Shown: positions 1 through 8,425 of the stretch, one piece after another
Layout of the letters: every line of letters starts with the position of its first letter
Position numbering within the stretch: the first letter of the stretch is position 1
NCBI RefSeq assembly: GCF_041435095.1
Contig: NZ_CP108025.1
Location: forward strand, 6,200,001 to 6,264,000
Length of the DNA: 64,000 nucleotides
Reading direction: 5' to 3'
From: Kitasatospora sp. NBC_00315
GTDB taxonomy: Bacteria > Actinomycetota > Actinomycetes > Streptomycetales > Streptomycetaceae
Translations under genes and position numbers: made by a program
Notes under the pieces: model-generated
Told to the model about the DNA's origin: nothing
The model's input: only the letters and a program-made list of their open reading frames with translations
The model's database searches: none

Positions 1-1173
1 CCGGCGCAGCGCGGCCGCCAGCTGTTCGTACGACTCCGGCTGGAAGTCGACGGAGGCGCTCTCCAGCCAGGCGATCCGCTGCTGGACGCTGAACGGCGCC
101 AGCGGGCGCAGCACCTCGTAGGTGAAGCCGGTCAGTCCGAGGTGCTTGCCCTGCGGCCAACTGGCCGGGGCGTCCACCAGGTTGCCGACCTTGGCACGGG
201 AGAGCGCGACGGTGCCGGTGGGCCGCATCCGGCAGGCGAAGCGCAGCTCGGGGGTCTGGATCCGGCGCAGCGACAGCTCCTCCTCCGGCCCGAGGTGGAA
301 CTCGCCGGATATCAGGCAGGCGCTCTCGAACCTGGCGTCGGAGAGCCGGACCCTGCCGTAGGCGCGGAACGGCGTGCTGGGCGAGTTGAGCGGCGCGTGC
401 TCGCCGTACCCGGAGCCGTAGTAGGAGCGGGAGCCGGACCACCCGCCGTCCGCCGAGCTGGTCAGGTAGAGGGTGTGGCCGACGCTGAGCCGCACCGCGT
501 TGAGGCAGGCGCTGTTCTGCGGTGTGCCGCGCAGCTGGGCGCCGCGCAGCGAGAGCCGGCCGCCGATCCGGGCGGTGCGCAGGCTCAGCTCGCCGGTGGA
601 CTCCAGCCGGTCGGCCTCGAAGTCCTGGTGGATGTTCATCCCGTCGGCGGAGAGCGAGCGGCCGTGGCGGTCTGCGCCGATCACCGCCTGGTTCAGCAGC
701 AGGTCGGTGCCGATCCTGGCGTCGGTCAGCCGCAGGCCGTCGGGTATCCGGCAGCGGGCGAGATGAAGGTCACCCTCGGTGGCCAGCCGGGACGCCTCGA
801 TCCGCGGCAGCAGGCAGCTGACGAAGCGCAGGGTGCCCGCGCGCGCCTCGGACATCAGCACGGTGTTGCGGAACCGGCAGTCGTGCAGCTCGACGTAGTG
901 CGCGATGGTTCCGCCGGCCAGCACCAGCGGCCCGGTGACCGTCGCGCCGGTGAGCTTCAGCGCCGCCACCCGCCCGGGTACGGCGGTCGGACCGTCCAGC
1001 AGCAGCCGGGCGATCACCTCCGCGCGGATCGTGCGCTCCGGGCCCCAGGGCGCCTCCCCGAAGACCGCGTCCTGCTCCTCGACGCCGGTCACCAGGCTGT
1101 AGATCTCGCCCTTGCGGAAGGCCTCCCACAGGCCCCGCTCCACCGGCGTCCAGTCCTCCGGCGCCTGTTCCAC
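1..1173 (-). CDS. beta-helix-like repeat protein (3' end outside window)
   Basis: The frame runs open from a GTG start at 1173 to the window edge, giving the first 391 residues. A purine-rich GGGGGG stretch lies about 7 bases upstream of the GTG. After an acidic N-terminal 70 residues, the protein shows many short turns such as LTGATVTG, GTLRFVSC, GDLHLARC and GGRLSLRGAQLRG, with aliphatic residues spaced as in right-handed beta-helix or pentapeptide-like proteins. Streptomyces homologues at this place beside hisD are often named membrane-associated oxidoreductase, but I see no nucleotide-binding or redox motif here, so that name is not supported by the sequence. It is divergent from hisD with about 96 bases between. 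Function unknown. Confidence 0.75.
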   Translation of the reverse strand, partial: MEQAPEDWTPVERGLWEAFRKGEIYSLVTGVEEQDAVFGEAPWGPERTIRAEVIARLLLDGPTAVPGRVAALKLTGATVTGPLVLAGGTIAHYVELHDCRFRNTVLMSEARAGTLRFVSCLLPRIEASRLATEGDLHLARCRIPDGLRLTDARIGTDLLLNQAVIGADRHGRSLSADGMNIHQDFEADRLESTGELSLRTARIGGRLSLRGAQLRGTPQNSACLNAVRLSVGHTLYLTSSADGGWSGSRSYYGSGYGEHAPLNSPSTPFRAYGRVRLSDARFESACLISGEFHLGPEEELSLRRIQTPELRFACRMRPTGTVALSRAKVGNLVDAPASWPQGKHLGLTGFTYEVLRPLAPFSVQQRIAWLESASVDFQPESYEQLAAALRR

Positions 1174-1269
1174 GATGCTTCCCCCCCAAGATCCCCGACC
1201 GTCCCGGCTTTCGTATCACGGACTGAAATGCGGGGCCGCCCGTTCCGGCCACTCCTTACACTGGGTGGC

Positions 1270-2580
1270 GTGATCTCTCGAATCGACCTCCGCGGCTCCC
1301 TTGAGGACCCGCGTGACCTGCTGCCCCGTGCCGAGTTCGACGTGGAGGCCGCCCTGGAGAAGGTGCGGCCGATCTGCGAGGACGTCCGCCATCGCGGAGT
1401 CGCGGCACTGGTCGAGATCACCGAACGGTTCGACGGGGTGACGCTCGCGTCCACCCGGGTCGCCGAGGCGGACATCACCGCCGCGCTGGAGACGCTCGAT
1501 CCCAAGGTGCGTGCCGCGCTGGAGGAGTCGATCCGCCGCGCCCGCCTGGTGCACCGCGAGCAGCGCCGCACCGACCAGACCGTCGAGGTGGTGCCGGGCG
1601 GCACGGTCTCCGAGCGCTGGGTGCCGGTCGACCGGGTCGGCCTGTACGTGCCGGGCGGCCTGGCCGTCTACCCGTCCTCCGTGGTGATGAACGTCGTCCC
1701 CGCGCAGGAGGCCGGCGTGCCGGGCATCGCCGTCACCTCGCCGCCGCAGAAGGACTTCGGGGGCTCCGTGCACCCGACCATCCTGGCGGCCTGCGCACTG
1801 CTCGGGGTCACCGAGGTGTACGCCGTCGGCGGCGCCCAGGCGGTCGCGATGTTCGCGTACGGCACCGAGGAGTGCCGCCCGGTGAACCTGGTGACCGGCC
1901 CCGGCAACATCTACGTCGCGGCCGCCAAGCGCCTGCTCAAGGGCCGGATCGGCATCGACGCCGAGGCCGGCCCGACCGAGATCGCGGTGCTCGCCGACGA
2001 CAGCGCCTCGCCGCGCGACGTCGCCGCCGACCTGATCTCGCAGGCCGAGCACGACCCGATGGCCGCCTCCGTGCTGGTCACCGACTCCACCGAGCTGGCC
2101 GAGGCGGTGGAGGCCGAGCTGGCGGCCCAGGTCGCGAACACCAAGCACCGTGAGCGGGTCACCGAGGCGCTGAGCGGTCGGCAGTCCGGCATCGTGCTGG
2201 TCGACGACGTCGAGCAGGGCCTCGCGGTCGTCAACGCCTACGCCGCCGAGCACCTGGAGATCCAGACCCGCGACGCCCGCGCGGTCGCCGCCCGGGTCCG
2301 CAACGCCGGCGCGATCTTCATCGGCCCCTACGCGCCGGTCTCGCTGGGCGACTACGCGGCCGGCTCCAACCACGTGCTGCCCACCGGCGGCTGCGCCTGC
2401 CACTCCTCGGGCCTGTCCGTGCAGTCGTTCCTGCGCGGCATCCACGTCGTGGACTACAGCCGGGAGGCGCTGGCGGACGTCGCCGCGCACGTGGTCAACC
2501 TCGCCGACGCCGAGGACCTGCCCGGTCACGGCGACGCCATCCGCGCCCGCTTCGACTGGACGGTACCGAACGCCTCGTGA
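1270..2580 (+). CDS. hisD: histidinol dehydrogenase
   Basis: This gene encodes 436 residues, the usual length for the zinc- and NAD-dependent enzyme that oxidises L-histidinol to L-histidine in the last two steps of histidine synthesis (cytoplasm). Family motifs are visible: VTGPGNIYVAAAKR, GPTEIAVLAD, ISQAEHDP and the catalytic Glu-His in YAAEHLEI. The frame is open far upstream, but the family N-terminus begins at the GTG at 1270 (MISRIDLRG). A -10-like TACACT at 1257-1262 ends 7 bases before that GTG and there is no clear ribosome site, so the transcript is probably leaderless (inference). It heads a tightly coupled his operon and overlaps hisC by four bases (GTGA). Confidence 0.97.
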   Translation: MISRIDLRGSLEDPRDLLPRAEFDVEAALEKVRPICEDVRHRGVAALVEITERFDGVTLASTRVAEADITAALETLDPKVRAALEESIRRARLVHREQRRTDQTVEVVPGGTVSERWVPVDRVGLYVPGGLAVYPSSVVMNVVPAQEAGVPGIAVTSPPQKDFGGSVHPTILAACALLGVTEVYAVGGAQAVAMFAYGTEECRPVNLVTGPGNIYVAAAKRLLKGRIGIDAEAGPTEIAVLADDSASPRDVAADLISQAEHDPMAASVLVTDSTELAEAVEAELAAQVANTKHRERVTEALSGRQSGIVLVDDVEQGLAVVNAYAAEHLEIQTRDARAVAARVRNAGAIFIGPYAPVSLGDYAAGSNHVLPTGGCACHSSGLSVQSFLRGIHVVDYSREALADVAAHVVNLADAEDLPGHGDAIRARFDWTVPNAS

Positions 2581-3674
2581 AGATCGACGATCTCCCGGTC
2601 CGCGACGAACTGCGCGGCCAGTCGCCCTACGGCGCCCCCCAGCTGGACGTCCCCGTCCAGCTGAACACCAACGAGAACCCGTACCCGCTGCCCGAGCCGC
2701 TGGTGGCCCGGATCGCCGAGCGGGTCGCCGAGGCGGCCCGGAACCTCAACCGCTACCCGGACCGCGACGCCGTCGAGCTGCGCACCGAGCTGGCGCGCTA
2801 CCTGACCCGCACCACCGGGTTCGAGCGCACCCCCGAGCAGGTCTGGGCCGCGAACGGCTCCAACGAGATCATCCAGCAGCTGCTGCAGACCTTCGGCGGC
2901 CCCGGCCGCAGCGCGCTCGGCTTCGAGCCCTCGTACCAGATGCACGAGCTGATCTCGCGCGGCACCGGCACCCGGTGGATCTCCGGTCCGCGCCGGGCCG
3001 ACTTCACCATCGACCTGGACGCGGCCGTCGCCGCGCTCGCCGAGCACCGCCCGGACGTGCTGTTCATCTGCTCGCCGAACAATCCGACCGGCACCGCCGT
3101 CGACGCCGACACCGTGCTCGCGCTCCACGACGCCGCTCAGGCCGTCAAGCCGACCGTGGTGATCGTGGACGAGGCGTACGTCGAGTTCTCGCACCGGCCC
3201 TCGCTGCTGTCGCTGCTCGAAGGCCGCCCGCTGCTGGTGGTCTCCCGCACGATGTCCAAGGCCTTCGGCGCGGCCGGCCTGCGGCTCGGCTACCTGGCCG
3301 CCGACCGGGCCGTGGTGGACGCGGTGCAGCTGGTCCGGCTGCCGTACCACCTCTCCGCCGTCACCCAGGCCACCGCGCTGGCCTGCCTGGAGCACACCGA
3401 CACCCTGCTCGGGTACGTCGAGCGGCTCAAGGCCGAGCGGGACCGGCTGGTCGACGCGCTGCGCGCGCTCGGCCTGGAGGTCACCGACTCCGACTCCAAC
3501 TTCATCCAGTTCGGCACCTTCGAGGACCAGCGCGCCGTCTGGCGGGCGATCCTCGACCTCGGCGTCCTGATCCGCGACAACGGCGTCCCCGGGCAGCTGC
3601 GGGTCACCGCCGGCACGCCCGCCGAGAACGACGCCTTCCTGGACGCCGTCCGTACAGTCATCAAGGAGCTGTGA
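2577..3674 (+). CDS. hisC: histidinol-phosphate aminotransferase
   Basis: A 365-residue fold-type I PLP aminotransferase that converts imidazole acetol phosphate and glutamate to histidinol phosphate. Visible family features are NTNENPYPLP near the N-terminus, the substrate and cofactor motif SPNNPTG, the Asp of IVDEAYVEF, the Schiff-base lysine in SRTMSKAFG, and the phosphate-binding arginine region in GLRLGYLA. The GTG start overlaps the hisD stop as GTGA, so translation is coupled to hisD. The downstream hisB ribosome site (AAGGAG) lies within the end of hisC. Length and motif order are normal for the family. Confidence 0.97.
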   Translation: MKIDDLPVRDELRGQSPYGAPQLDVPVQLNTNENPYPLPEPLVARIAERVAEAARNLNRYPDRDAVELRTELARYLTRTTGFERTPEQVWAANGSNEIIQQLLQTFGGPGRSALGFEPSYQMHELISRGTGTRWISGPRRADFTIDLDAAVAALAEHRPDVLFICSPNNPTGTAVDADTVLALHDAAQAVKPTVVIVDEAYVEFSHRPSLLSLLEGRPLLVVSRTMSKAFGAAGLRLGYLAADRAVVDAVQLVRLPYHLSAVTQATALACLEHTDTLLGYVERLKAERDRLVDALRALGLEVTDSDSNFIQFGTFEDQRAVWRAILDLGVLIRDNGVPGQLRVTAGTPAENDAFLDAVRTVIKEL

Positions 3675-3679
3675 CCCGC

Positions 3680-4273
3680 ATGTCCCGCATCGGCCGCGTT
3701 GAGCGCACCACCAAGGAGACCTCGGTCCTCGTCGAGATCGACCTCGACGGCACCGGCAAGACCGACATCTCCACGGGCGTCGGGTTCTACGACCACATGC
3801 TCGACCAGCTGGGCCGCCACGGTCTCTTCGACCTCACCGTCAAGACCGAGGGCGACCTGCACATCGACACCCACCACACGATCGAGGACTCCGCCCTCGC
3901 GCTCGGCGCCGCCTTCAAGCAGGCGCTCGGCGACAAGGTCGGCATCTACCGGTTCGGCAACTGCACCGTCCCGCTGGACGAGTCGCTGGCCCAGGTGACC
4001 GTCGACCTCTCCGGCCGCCCGTACCTGGTGCACACCGAGCCGGAGACGATGGCGCCCATGATCGGCGCCTACGACACCACGATGACCCGGCACATCTTCG
4101 AGTCCTTCGTGGCCCAGGCGCAGGTGGCCCTGCACATCCACGTCCCGTACGGTCGCAACGCGCACCACATCGTCGAGTGCCAGTTCAAGGCCCTCGCGCG
4201 TGCCCTGCGCTACGCCTCCGAGCGCGACCCGCGCGCGGCCGGCATCCTCCCCTCGACCAAGGGCGCACTGTGA
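3680..4273 (+). CDS. hisB: imidazoleglycerol-phosphate dehydratase
   Basis: This is the monofunctional HisB of 197 residues, as in actinobacteria (no phosphatase domain). It dehydrates imidazoleglycerol phosphate. Metal-binding histidine motifs typical of the family are visible: HMLDQLGRHG, DTHHTIEDSALALG, and the second copy RNAHHIVECQFKALARAL, reflecting the internal duplication of the fold. AAGGAG at 3663-3668 is a good ribosome site about 11 bases before the ATG. The gene lies 5 bases after hisC and ends in a GTGA overlap with the next small gene. Confidence 0.97.
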   Translation: MSRIGRVERTTKETSVLVEIDLDGTGKTDISTGVGFYDHMLDQLGRHGLFDLTVKTEGDLHIDTHHTIEDSALALGAAFKQALGDKVGIYRFGNCTVPLDESLAQVTVDLSGRPYLVHTEPETMAPMIGAYDTTMTRHIFESFVAQAQVALHIHVPYGRNAHHIVECQFKALARALRYASERDPRAAGILPSTKGAL

Positions 4274-4422
4274 GCAAGGCCGCAACAATCCTGATCATCG
4301 CCGGGCTGTTCCTGTCCGGCGGCGTGTACTCGTTCTGGAAGCAGAAGCAGTCCAAGAGCCTGATCGCGGTGCTCGCGATCGGCGCGGTGCTGTGCCTCGT
4401 TTCCGGCGTCATGCGCCTCTAG
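4270..4422 (+). CDS. small two-helix membrane protein in his operon
   Basis: A 50-residue protein with two hydrophobic segments (roughly residues 5-21 and 31-47) separated by a basic turn, WKQKQSK. Its GTG start overlaps the hisB stop (GTGA), so it is translated with the histidine enzymes. I recall similar small hydrophobic genes between hisB and hisH in other streptomycetes. No catalytic motif is present and its role is unknown. Codon use matches the neighbours, which supports it as a real gene. Confidence 0.8.
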   Translation: MSKAATILIIAGLFLSGGVYSFWKQKQSKSLIAVLAIGAVLCLVSGVMRL

Positions 4423-4442
4423 AGACTGGACGACGAACTCCC

Positions 4443-5078
4443 ATGGCAAAGAACGTTGTGGTCCTCGACTACGGGTCGGGGAACCTGCGCTCCGCCCAGC
4501 GGGCCGTCGAGCGCACCGGCGCCAACGTCACCGTCACCTCGGACTTCCGGACCGCGCTGGACGCGGACGGCCTGCTCGTCCCCGGCGTCGGCGCCTTCGA
4601 GGCCTGCATGCGCGGCCTCAAGGAGGTACGCGGCGACGTGATCATCGGCCGCCGGCTGGCCGGCGGCCGCCCGGTGCTCGGCATCTGCGTCGGCATGCAG
4701 ATCCTCTTCCAGCGCGGCGTCGAGCACGGCGTGGAGAGCGCCGGCTGCGACGAGTGGCCCGGCACGGTCGAGCCGCTGGACGCGCCGATCGTCCCGCACA
4801 TGGGCTGGAACACGGTGGACGCCCCCGAGGGCAGCCGGCTGTTCGCCGGTCTCGACGCGGACACCCGCTTCTACTTCGTGCACTCCTACGGCGTGCGCTC
4901 CTGGGAGCTGCGGGTCACCAACGAGAACATCACCGCGCCACTGGTCACCTGGGCCACGCACGGTCAGCCGTTCGTCGCGGCCGTCGAGAACGGCCCGCTC
5001 TGGGCCACCCAGTTCCACCCCGAGAAGTCCGGCGACGCCGGCGCCGCCCTGCTGACCAACTGGGTCAACACCCTCTGA
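4443..5078 (+). CDS. hisH: imidazole glycerol phosphate synthase, glutaminase subunit
   Basis: A class I glutamine amidotransferase of 211 residues that supplies ammonia to HisF for making imidazoleglycerol phosphate and AICAR. The nucleophile elbow is LGICVGMQILF (catalytic Cys), and the His-Glu of the triad is in TQFHPEKSGD near the C-terminus. VLDYGSGNLRS at the N-terminus is the usual family opening. It lies 20 bases after the small membrane protein gene. The partner hisF is separated from it by priA and a Rid-family gene but remains in the same operon. Confidence 0.97.
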   Translation: MAKNVVVLDYGSGNLRSAQRAVERTGANVTVTSDFRTALDADGLLVPGVGAFEACMRGLKEVRGDVIIGRRLAGGRPVLGICVGMQILFQRGVEHGVESAGCDEWPGTVEPLDAPIVPHMGWNTVDAPEGSRLFAGLDADTRFYFVHSYGVRSWELRVTNENITAPLVTWATHGQPFVAAVENGPLWATQFHPEKSGDAGAALLTNWVNTL

Positions 5079-5099
5079 CATCCGGAGAGTTGCAACTCC

Positions 5100-5825
5100 A
5101 TGAGCAACCGCCTCGAACTCCTCCCCGCCGTCGACGTCCGTGACGGCCAGGCCGTGCGCCTGGTGAAGGGCGCCTCCGGCAGCGAGACCTCCTTCGGCGA
5201 GCCGCTCGCCGCCGCCCTGGCCTGGCAGAGCGCCGGCGCCGAGTGGCTGCACCTGGTCGACCTGGACGCCGCCTTCGGCACCGGCGACAACCGGGCCCTG
5301 GTCCGCGAGGTCACCGAGCGCCTCGACATCTTCGTCGAGCTCTCCGGCGGTATCCGCGACGACGCCACGCTCGCCGCGGCACTGGCCACCGGCTGCCGCC
5401 GGGTCAACCTCGGCACCGCCGCGCTGGAGACCCCGGAGTGGGTCGCCAAGGTCATCGCCGAGCACGGCGACAAGATCGCCGTCGGCCTGGACGTGGTCGG
5501 CACCACCCTCAAGGGCCGCGGCTGGACCAAGGACGGCGGCGACCTGTACGAGGTGCTCGCCCGCCTCGACGCCGAGGGCTGCGCCCGCTACGTCGTCACC
5601 GACGTCAACCGCGACGGCACCCTGACCGGCCCCAACCTCCAGCTGCTGCGCGACGTCTGCGCCGCCACCGACCGGCCCGTGGTGGCCTCCGGCGGCGTCT
5701 CCTCGCTGGACGACCTGCGCGCCATCGCCACCCTGGTACCCGGAGGTGTCGAGGGCGCCATCGTGGGCAAGGCACTCTACGAGCAGAAGTTCACCCTCGA
5801 AGAGGCCCTGGAGGCCGTGTCATGA
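5100..5825 (+). CDS. priA: phosphoribosyl isomerase A (HisA/TrpF bifunctional)
   Basis: A 241-residue (beta/alpha)8 barrel. In actinobacteria this HisA homologue, PriA, catalyses both the HisA step (ProFAR isomerisation) and the TrpF step (phosphoribosyl anthranilate isomerisation). No trpF gene occurs in this window's trp cluster, which fits. The catalytic aspartates lie in LPAVDVRDGQAVRLVKG and in TDVNRDGTLTGPN. Phosphate-binding glycine motifs are ELSGGIRDD and VASGGVSSLDD. The ribosome site GGAGAG at 5083-5088 precedes the ATG. The stop overlaps the next start as ATGA. Bifunctionality is known for the family and not tested here. Confidence 0.95.
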   Translation: MSNRLELLPAVDVRDGQAVRLVKGASGSETSFGEPLAAALAWQSAGAEWLHLVDLDAAFGTGDNRALVREVTERLDIFVELSGGIRDDATLAAALATGCRRVNLGTAALETPEWVAKVIAEHGDKIAVGLDVVGTTLKGRGWTKDGGDLYEVLARLDAEGCARYVVTDVNRDGTLTGPNLQLLRDVCAATDRPVVASGGVSSLDDLRAIATLVPGGVEGAIVGKALYEQKFTLEEALEAVS

Positions 5826-6283
5826 CAGATCGTCAGATCGTACGCGGCCGGATCGCCGGATTCTCCCCCTGGGAGGACGAGTTCGGCTACTCGCGGGCGG
5901 TGGCAGCCGGGGACTACGTGCACGTGGCCGGCTCCACCGCGTGGGTCGACGGGAGGATCGAGCACGAGGGCGACCCGTACCACCAGACGCTCGCCGCCTT
6001 CGGCGTCGGGCTCACCGCACTCGCCGCGTACGGTCTGACGGCGGACGACGTGATCCGCACCCGGATGTACATCACCCACGTCCGCGACGCCGACGAGGTG
6101 GGCCGCGCCCACCGCAAGCTCTTCGACGCCGCCCGCCCGGCCGCCACCATGGTGGTGGTCGAGGGCCTGATCGACTCCCGGATGATGGTCGAGATCGAGA
6201 TCGACGCCTATCGCGCCGGGCTCGCCGGCGCGTTGCGTGCAGGCACTTCGCGCGAAAGCACTTCGGAAGGCAAACAGCCGTGA
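5822..6283 (+). CDS. Rid (YjgF/YER057c/UK114) family protein
   Basis: A 153-residue member of the Rid family, recognised by YVHVAGSTAW near the start and VEIEIDAYRAG near the end. Archetypal RidA hydrolyses reactive 2-aminoacrylate and related imines using an arginine in a PARS-type motif. Here the matching position reads RPAATMVVV, so that arginine is replaced by alanine, as in Rid subgroups without proven imine deaminase activity. It sits between priA and hisF with four-base overlaps on both sides (ATGA and GTGA), so it is tightly tied to the his operon. Substrate unknown. Confidence 0.88.
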   Translation: MTDRQIVRGRIAGFSPWEDEFGYSRAVAAGDYVHVAGSTAWVDGRIEHEGDPYHQTLAAFGVGLTALAAYGLTADDVIRTRMYITHVRDADEVGRAHRKLFDAARPAATMVVVEGLIDSRMMVEIEIDAYRAGLAGALRAGTSRESTSEGKQP

Positions 6284-7050
6284 CCCTCGCAGTACGTGTC
6301 ATCCCCTGCCTGGACGTGGACGCGGGCCGCGTGGTCAAGGGCGTCAACTTCCAGAACCTGCGCGACGCCGGGGATCCGGTCGAGATGGCCAAGCTCTACG
6401 ACGCCGAGGGCGCCGATGAGTTGACCTTCCTCGACATCACCGCCTCGTCCGGCTCCCGGGAGACCACCTACGACGTGGTGCGCCGCACCGCCGAACAGGT
6501 CTTCATCCCGCTCACCGTCGGCGGCGGCATCCGCGCCGTCGACGACGTCGACAAGCTGCTGCGGGCCGGCGCCGACAAGGTCGGCGTCAACACCGCCGCG
6601 ATCGCCCGTCCCGAGCTGATCAACGAGATCGCCCGGCGGTTCGGCCGCCAGGTGCTCGTCCTGTCGGTGGACGCCCGCCGCTGCCCCGAGGGCACCGAGA
6701 CCGCCTCCGGTTTCGAGGTCACCACCCACGGCGGCCGCAAGGGCACCGGCCTGGACGCGATCGAGTGGGCCGGCCGGGCCGCCGAGCTGGGCGCCGGGGA
6801 GATCCTGCTCAACTCGATGGACGCGGACGGCACCAAGGACGGCTACGACCTGGACATGATCCGGGCCGTCCGCAGGACCGTCTCCATCCCGGTGATCGCC
6901 TCCGGCGGCGCCGGACGGCTCGCCGACTTCGCCCCGGCGGTCGAGGCCGGGGCGGACGCGGTGCTCGCCGCCAGCGTCTTCCACTTCGGCGACCTGCGGA
7001 TCGGCCAGGTCAAGGACGCGCTGCGGGAGGCCGGGCACCCCGTCCGCTGA
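6280..7050 (+). CDS. hisF: imidazole glycerol phosphate synthase, cyclase subunit
   Basis: A 256-residue (beta/alpha)8 barrel that closes the imidazole ring using ammonia from HisH. The catalytic aspartates are in RVIPCLDVDAGRVVKGV and LSVDARR. Phosphate-binding glycines are in TVGGGIRAVDD and IASGGAGRL. LLNSMDADGTKDGYD is a further family motif. The GTG start overlaps the preceding stop (GTGA). It is the last gene of the coupled his run; the convergent neighbour's stop codon begins only 2 bases away and I see no strong hairpin between them. Confidence 0.97.
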   Translation: MTLAVRVIPCLDVDAGRVVKGVNFQNLRDAGDPVEMAKLYDAEGADELTFLDITASSGSRETTYDVVRRTAEQVFIPLTVGGGIRAVDDVDKLLRAGADKVGVNTAAIARPELINEIARRFGRQVLVLSVDARRCPEGTETASGFEVTTHGGRKGTGLDAIEWAGRAAELGAGEILLNSMDADGTKDGYDLDMIRAVRRTVSIPVIASGGAGRLADFAPAVEAGADAVLAASVFHFGDLRIGQVKDALREAGHPVR

Positions 7051-7052
7051 GC

Positions 7053-7712
7053 CTAGGCCCGCTCCCCGGGCAGTGGAAGCGCCCCGGCCAGCGCTTCCAC
7101 CGCCGCCGGGGAGCCGTCCACCGCCACCCGGCTGCGGGCGCCGCGGCCGCCCGCGAACAGCACCAGTTCGCCCGGCTCGCCGGTCACCTCCACGCGCTCC
7201 CCGCCGGCCGGGCCGACCTCGATCCGGCCGCCCGCGGCGCCCGAGCGCGCCAGCACCAGGCGGACCGGCGACCTGCGGCCCGCCTCCAGCCGGGCCACCA
7301 TCGGCAGCCGCCGCCAGAGCGCCGCCGACAACTCGGCGGAGATCTCCTGCGGCTCCCCGGCCCCGGCCCCGGCCCGCCGGACGTCCTCCGCGTGCACGAA
7401 GTACTCCACCGTGTTGGCCGCCTCGTCCGCCCCGGGCAGCGCGAACGGCGACAGCGTGGGCGGCCCGCCGCGGAACGTCCGCACCAACTCCTGGTAGGGC
7501 CGGGCCGCGTAGCGCCCCTGCACCCGGGCCGTCCAGCCGGCCAGGGCGCGCAGCTGGATGCCCGCCGCCGCGTCCGGCCGTCGTTCGCGCAGTACCAGGT
7601 GCGCGGCCAGATCCCGGGTGGTCCACCCGGTGCACAGGGTGGGGGCGTCCGGCCCGGCGGCGGTCAGCAGGTCGGCGAGCCGGTGGCGTTCGGTACGGGC
7701 GAGTTTCGGCAT
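7053..7712 (-). CDS. TIGR03085-like DinB/maleylpyruvate isomerase-fold protein
   Basis: A 219-residue protein resembling the actinobacterial TIGR03085 family, whose N-terminal half has the DinB-like four-helix fold found in mycothiol-dependent enzymes. LCTGWTTRDLAAHLVLRERR contains the conserved tryptophan and histidine. NTVEYFVHAEDVRR carries the other histidine and acidic residues expected to bind a metal. Function is not established for the family. The ATG at 7712 is preceded at 6 bases by TAGGCT (7719-7724), a -10-like hexamer, so the mRNA may be leaderless. Convergent with hisF. Confidence 0.8.
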   Translation of the reverse strand: MPKLARTERHRLADLLTAAGPDAPTLCTGWTTRDLAAHLVLRERRPDAAAGIQLRALAGWTARVQGRYAARPYQELVRTFRGGPPTLSPFALPGADEAANTVEYFVHAEDVRRAGAGAGEPQEISAELSAALWRRLPMVARLEAGRRSPVRLVLARSGAAGGRIEVGPAGGERVEVTGEPGELVLFAGGRGARSRVAVDGSPAAVEALAGALPLPGERA

Positions 7713-7745
7713 GCGGCCAGCCTACGGGCGCGGCTCCGCACGGCG

Positions 7746-8303
7746 TCAGTGCAGATGGCCGGTCAGCTTCCTGCCGTCCTGCTTGTTACTGGCCGCCAGG
7801 GTGCAGGTGGCGTCCCGCATCCCCTGCTGGTAGTACGCCAGGTACGGCCCGAGCGGACGGCTGTAGTACGGCCCGGTGTCGCCCTGGCGTTGCTCCGCCG
7901 CGTCGACGGCCGCCTTGCAGGCCACCAGCAGGGCCCGCCCGATCTGGCTGTCGCTGGTCAGCCCCTCCGGCAGCAGGACGTCGGCGATCGCCTCCGCGTC
8001 GTGCGGGCCCTCGCACGGCCGGGCCTCGGCCTTGGTGATCACCTTGCTCAGCTGCGGGTGGTCCAGGCACGTCCCGACCGTGAAGAACGGGTACGGCAGC
8101 ACCTTGGTGGGCGTGGGCGTCGGGGTCGGACTGGGCGTCGGGGAGGGCGAGGCGGAGGGCGGCGGGGGCTGGGCCACCGGCTTGGTCCGCGGCCACAGCG
8201 CCACCGTGGCGACCACGGCCAGCAGCAGCGCCAGCACGGCGAGGACGGCGAGGACCAGCCCCCGCGACGGACGGGGGGCGGCGGGCGGCTGCTCGGTGGT
8301 CAT
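7746..8303 (-). CDS. membrane-anchored septum-formation-like protein
   Basis: A 185-residue protein with a short cytoplasmic N-terminus, one membrane helix (about residues 16-37), a proline/serine/threonine linker containing a PSPTPSPTPTPTPT tract, and a soluble outer domain of about 115 residues. The domain has spaced cysteines in VGTCLDHP, ARPCEGPHDAE, LVACKAA and DATCTLAA, as in the Septum_form-type domains common in actinobacteria. The ATG at 8303 is chosen because it gives a normal N-terminus; another in-frame ATG lies at 8321. Role unknown, likely at the cell surface. Confidence 0.75.
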   Translation of the reverse strand: MTTEQPPAAPRPSRGLVLAVLAVLALLLAVVATVALWPRTKPVAQPPPPSASPSPTPSPTPTPTPTKVLPYPFFTVGTCLDHPQLSKVITKAEARPCEGPHDAEAIADVLLPEGLTSDSQIGRALLVACKAAVDAAEQRQGDTGPYYSRPLGPYLAYYQQGMRDATCTLAASNKQDGRKLTGHLH

Positions 8304-8425
8304 GCCCGAAGAATGGCCCACCGGAGCCCGCCGCGGCAGGCACTTCGCACAAACTCCTCCCGGCCGGCCGCCCCCTGTGGTGCCCTAAGCTGGGCGCGGC
8401 ACGACACGTTCCCAGGAGTCAGCGG

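Noticed and set aside
142..1269. Upstream extension of the hisD frame
   Set aside because: It has no similarity to HisD, runs opposite a better-supported minus-strand gene, and the family N-terminus begins at 1270.
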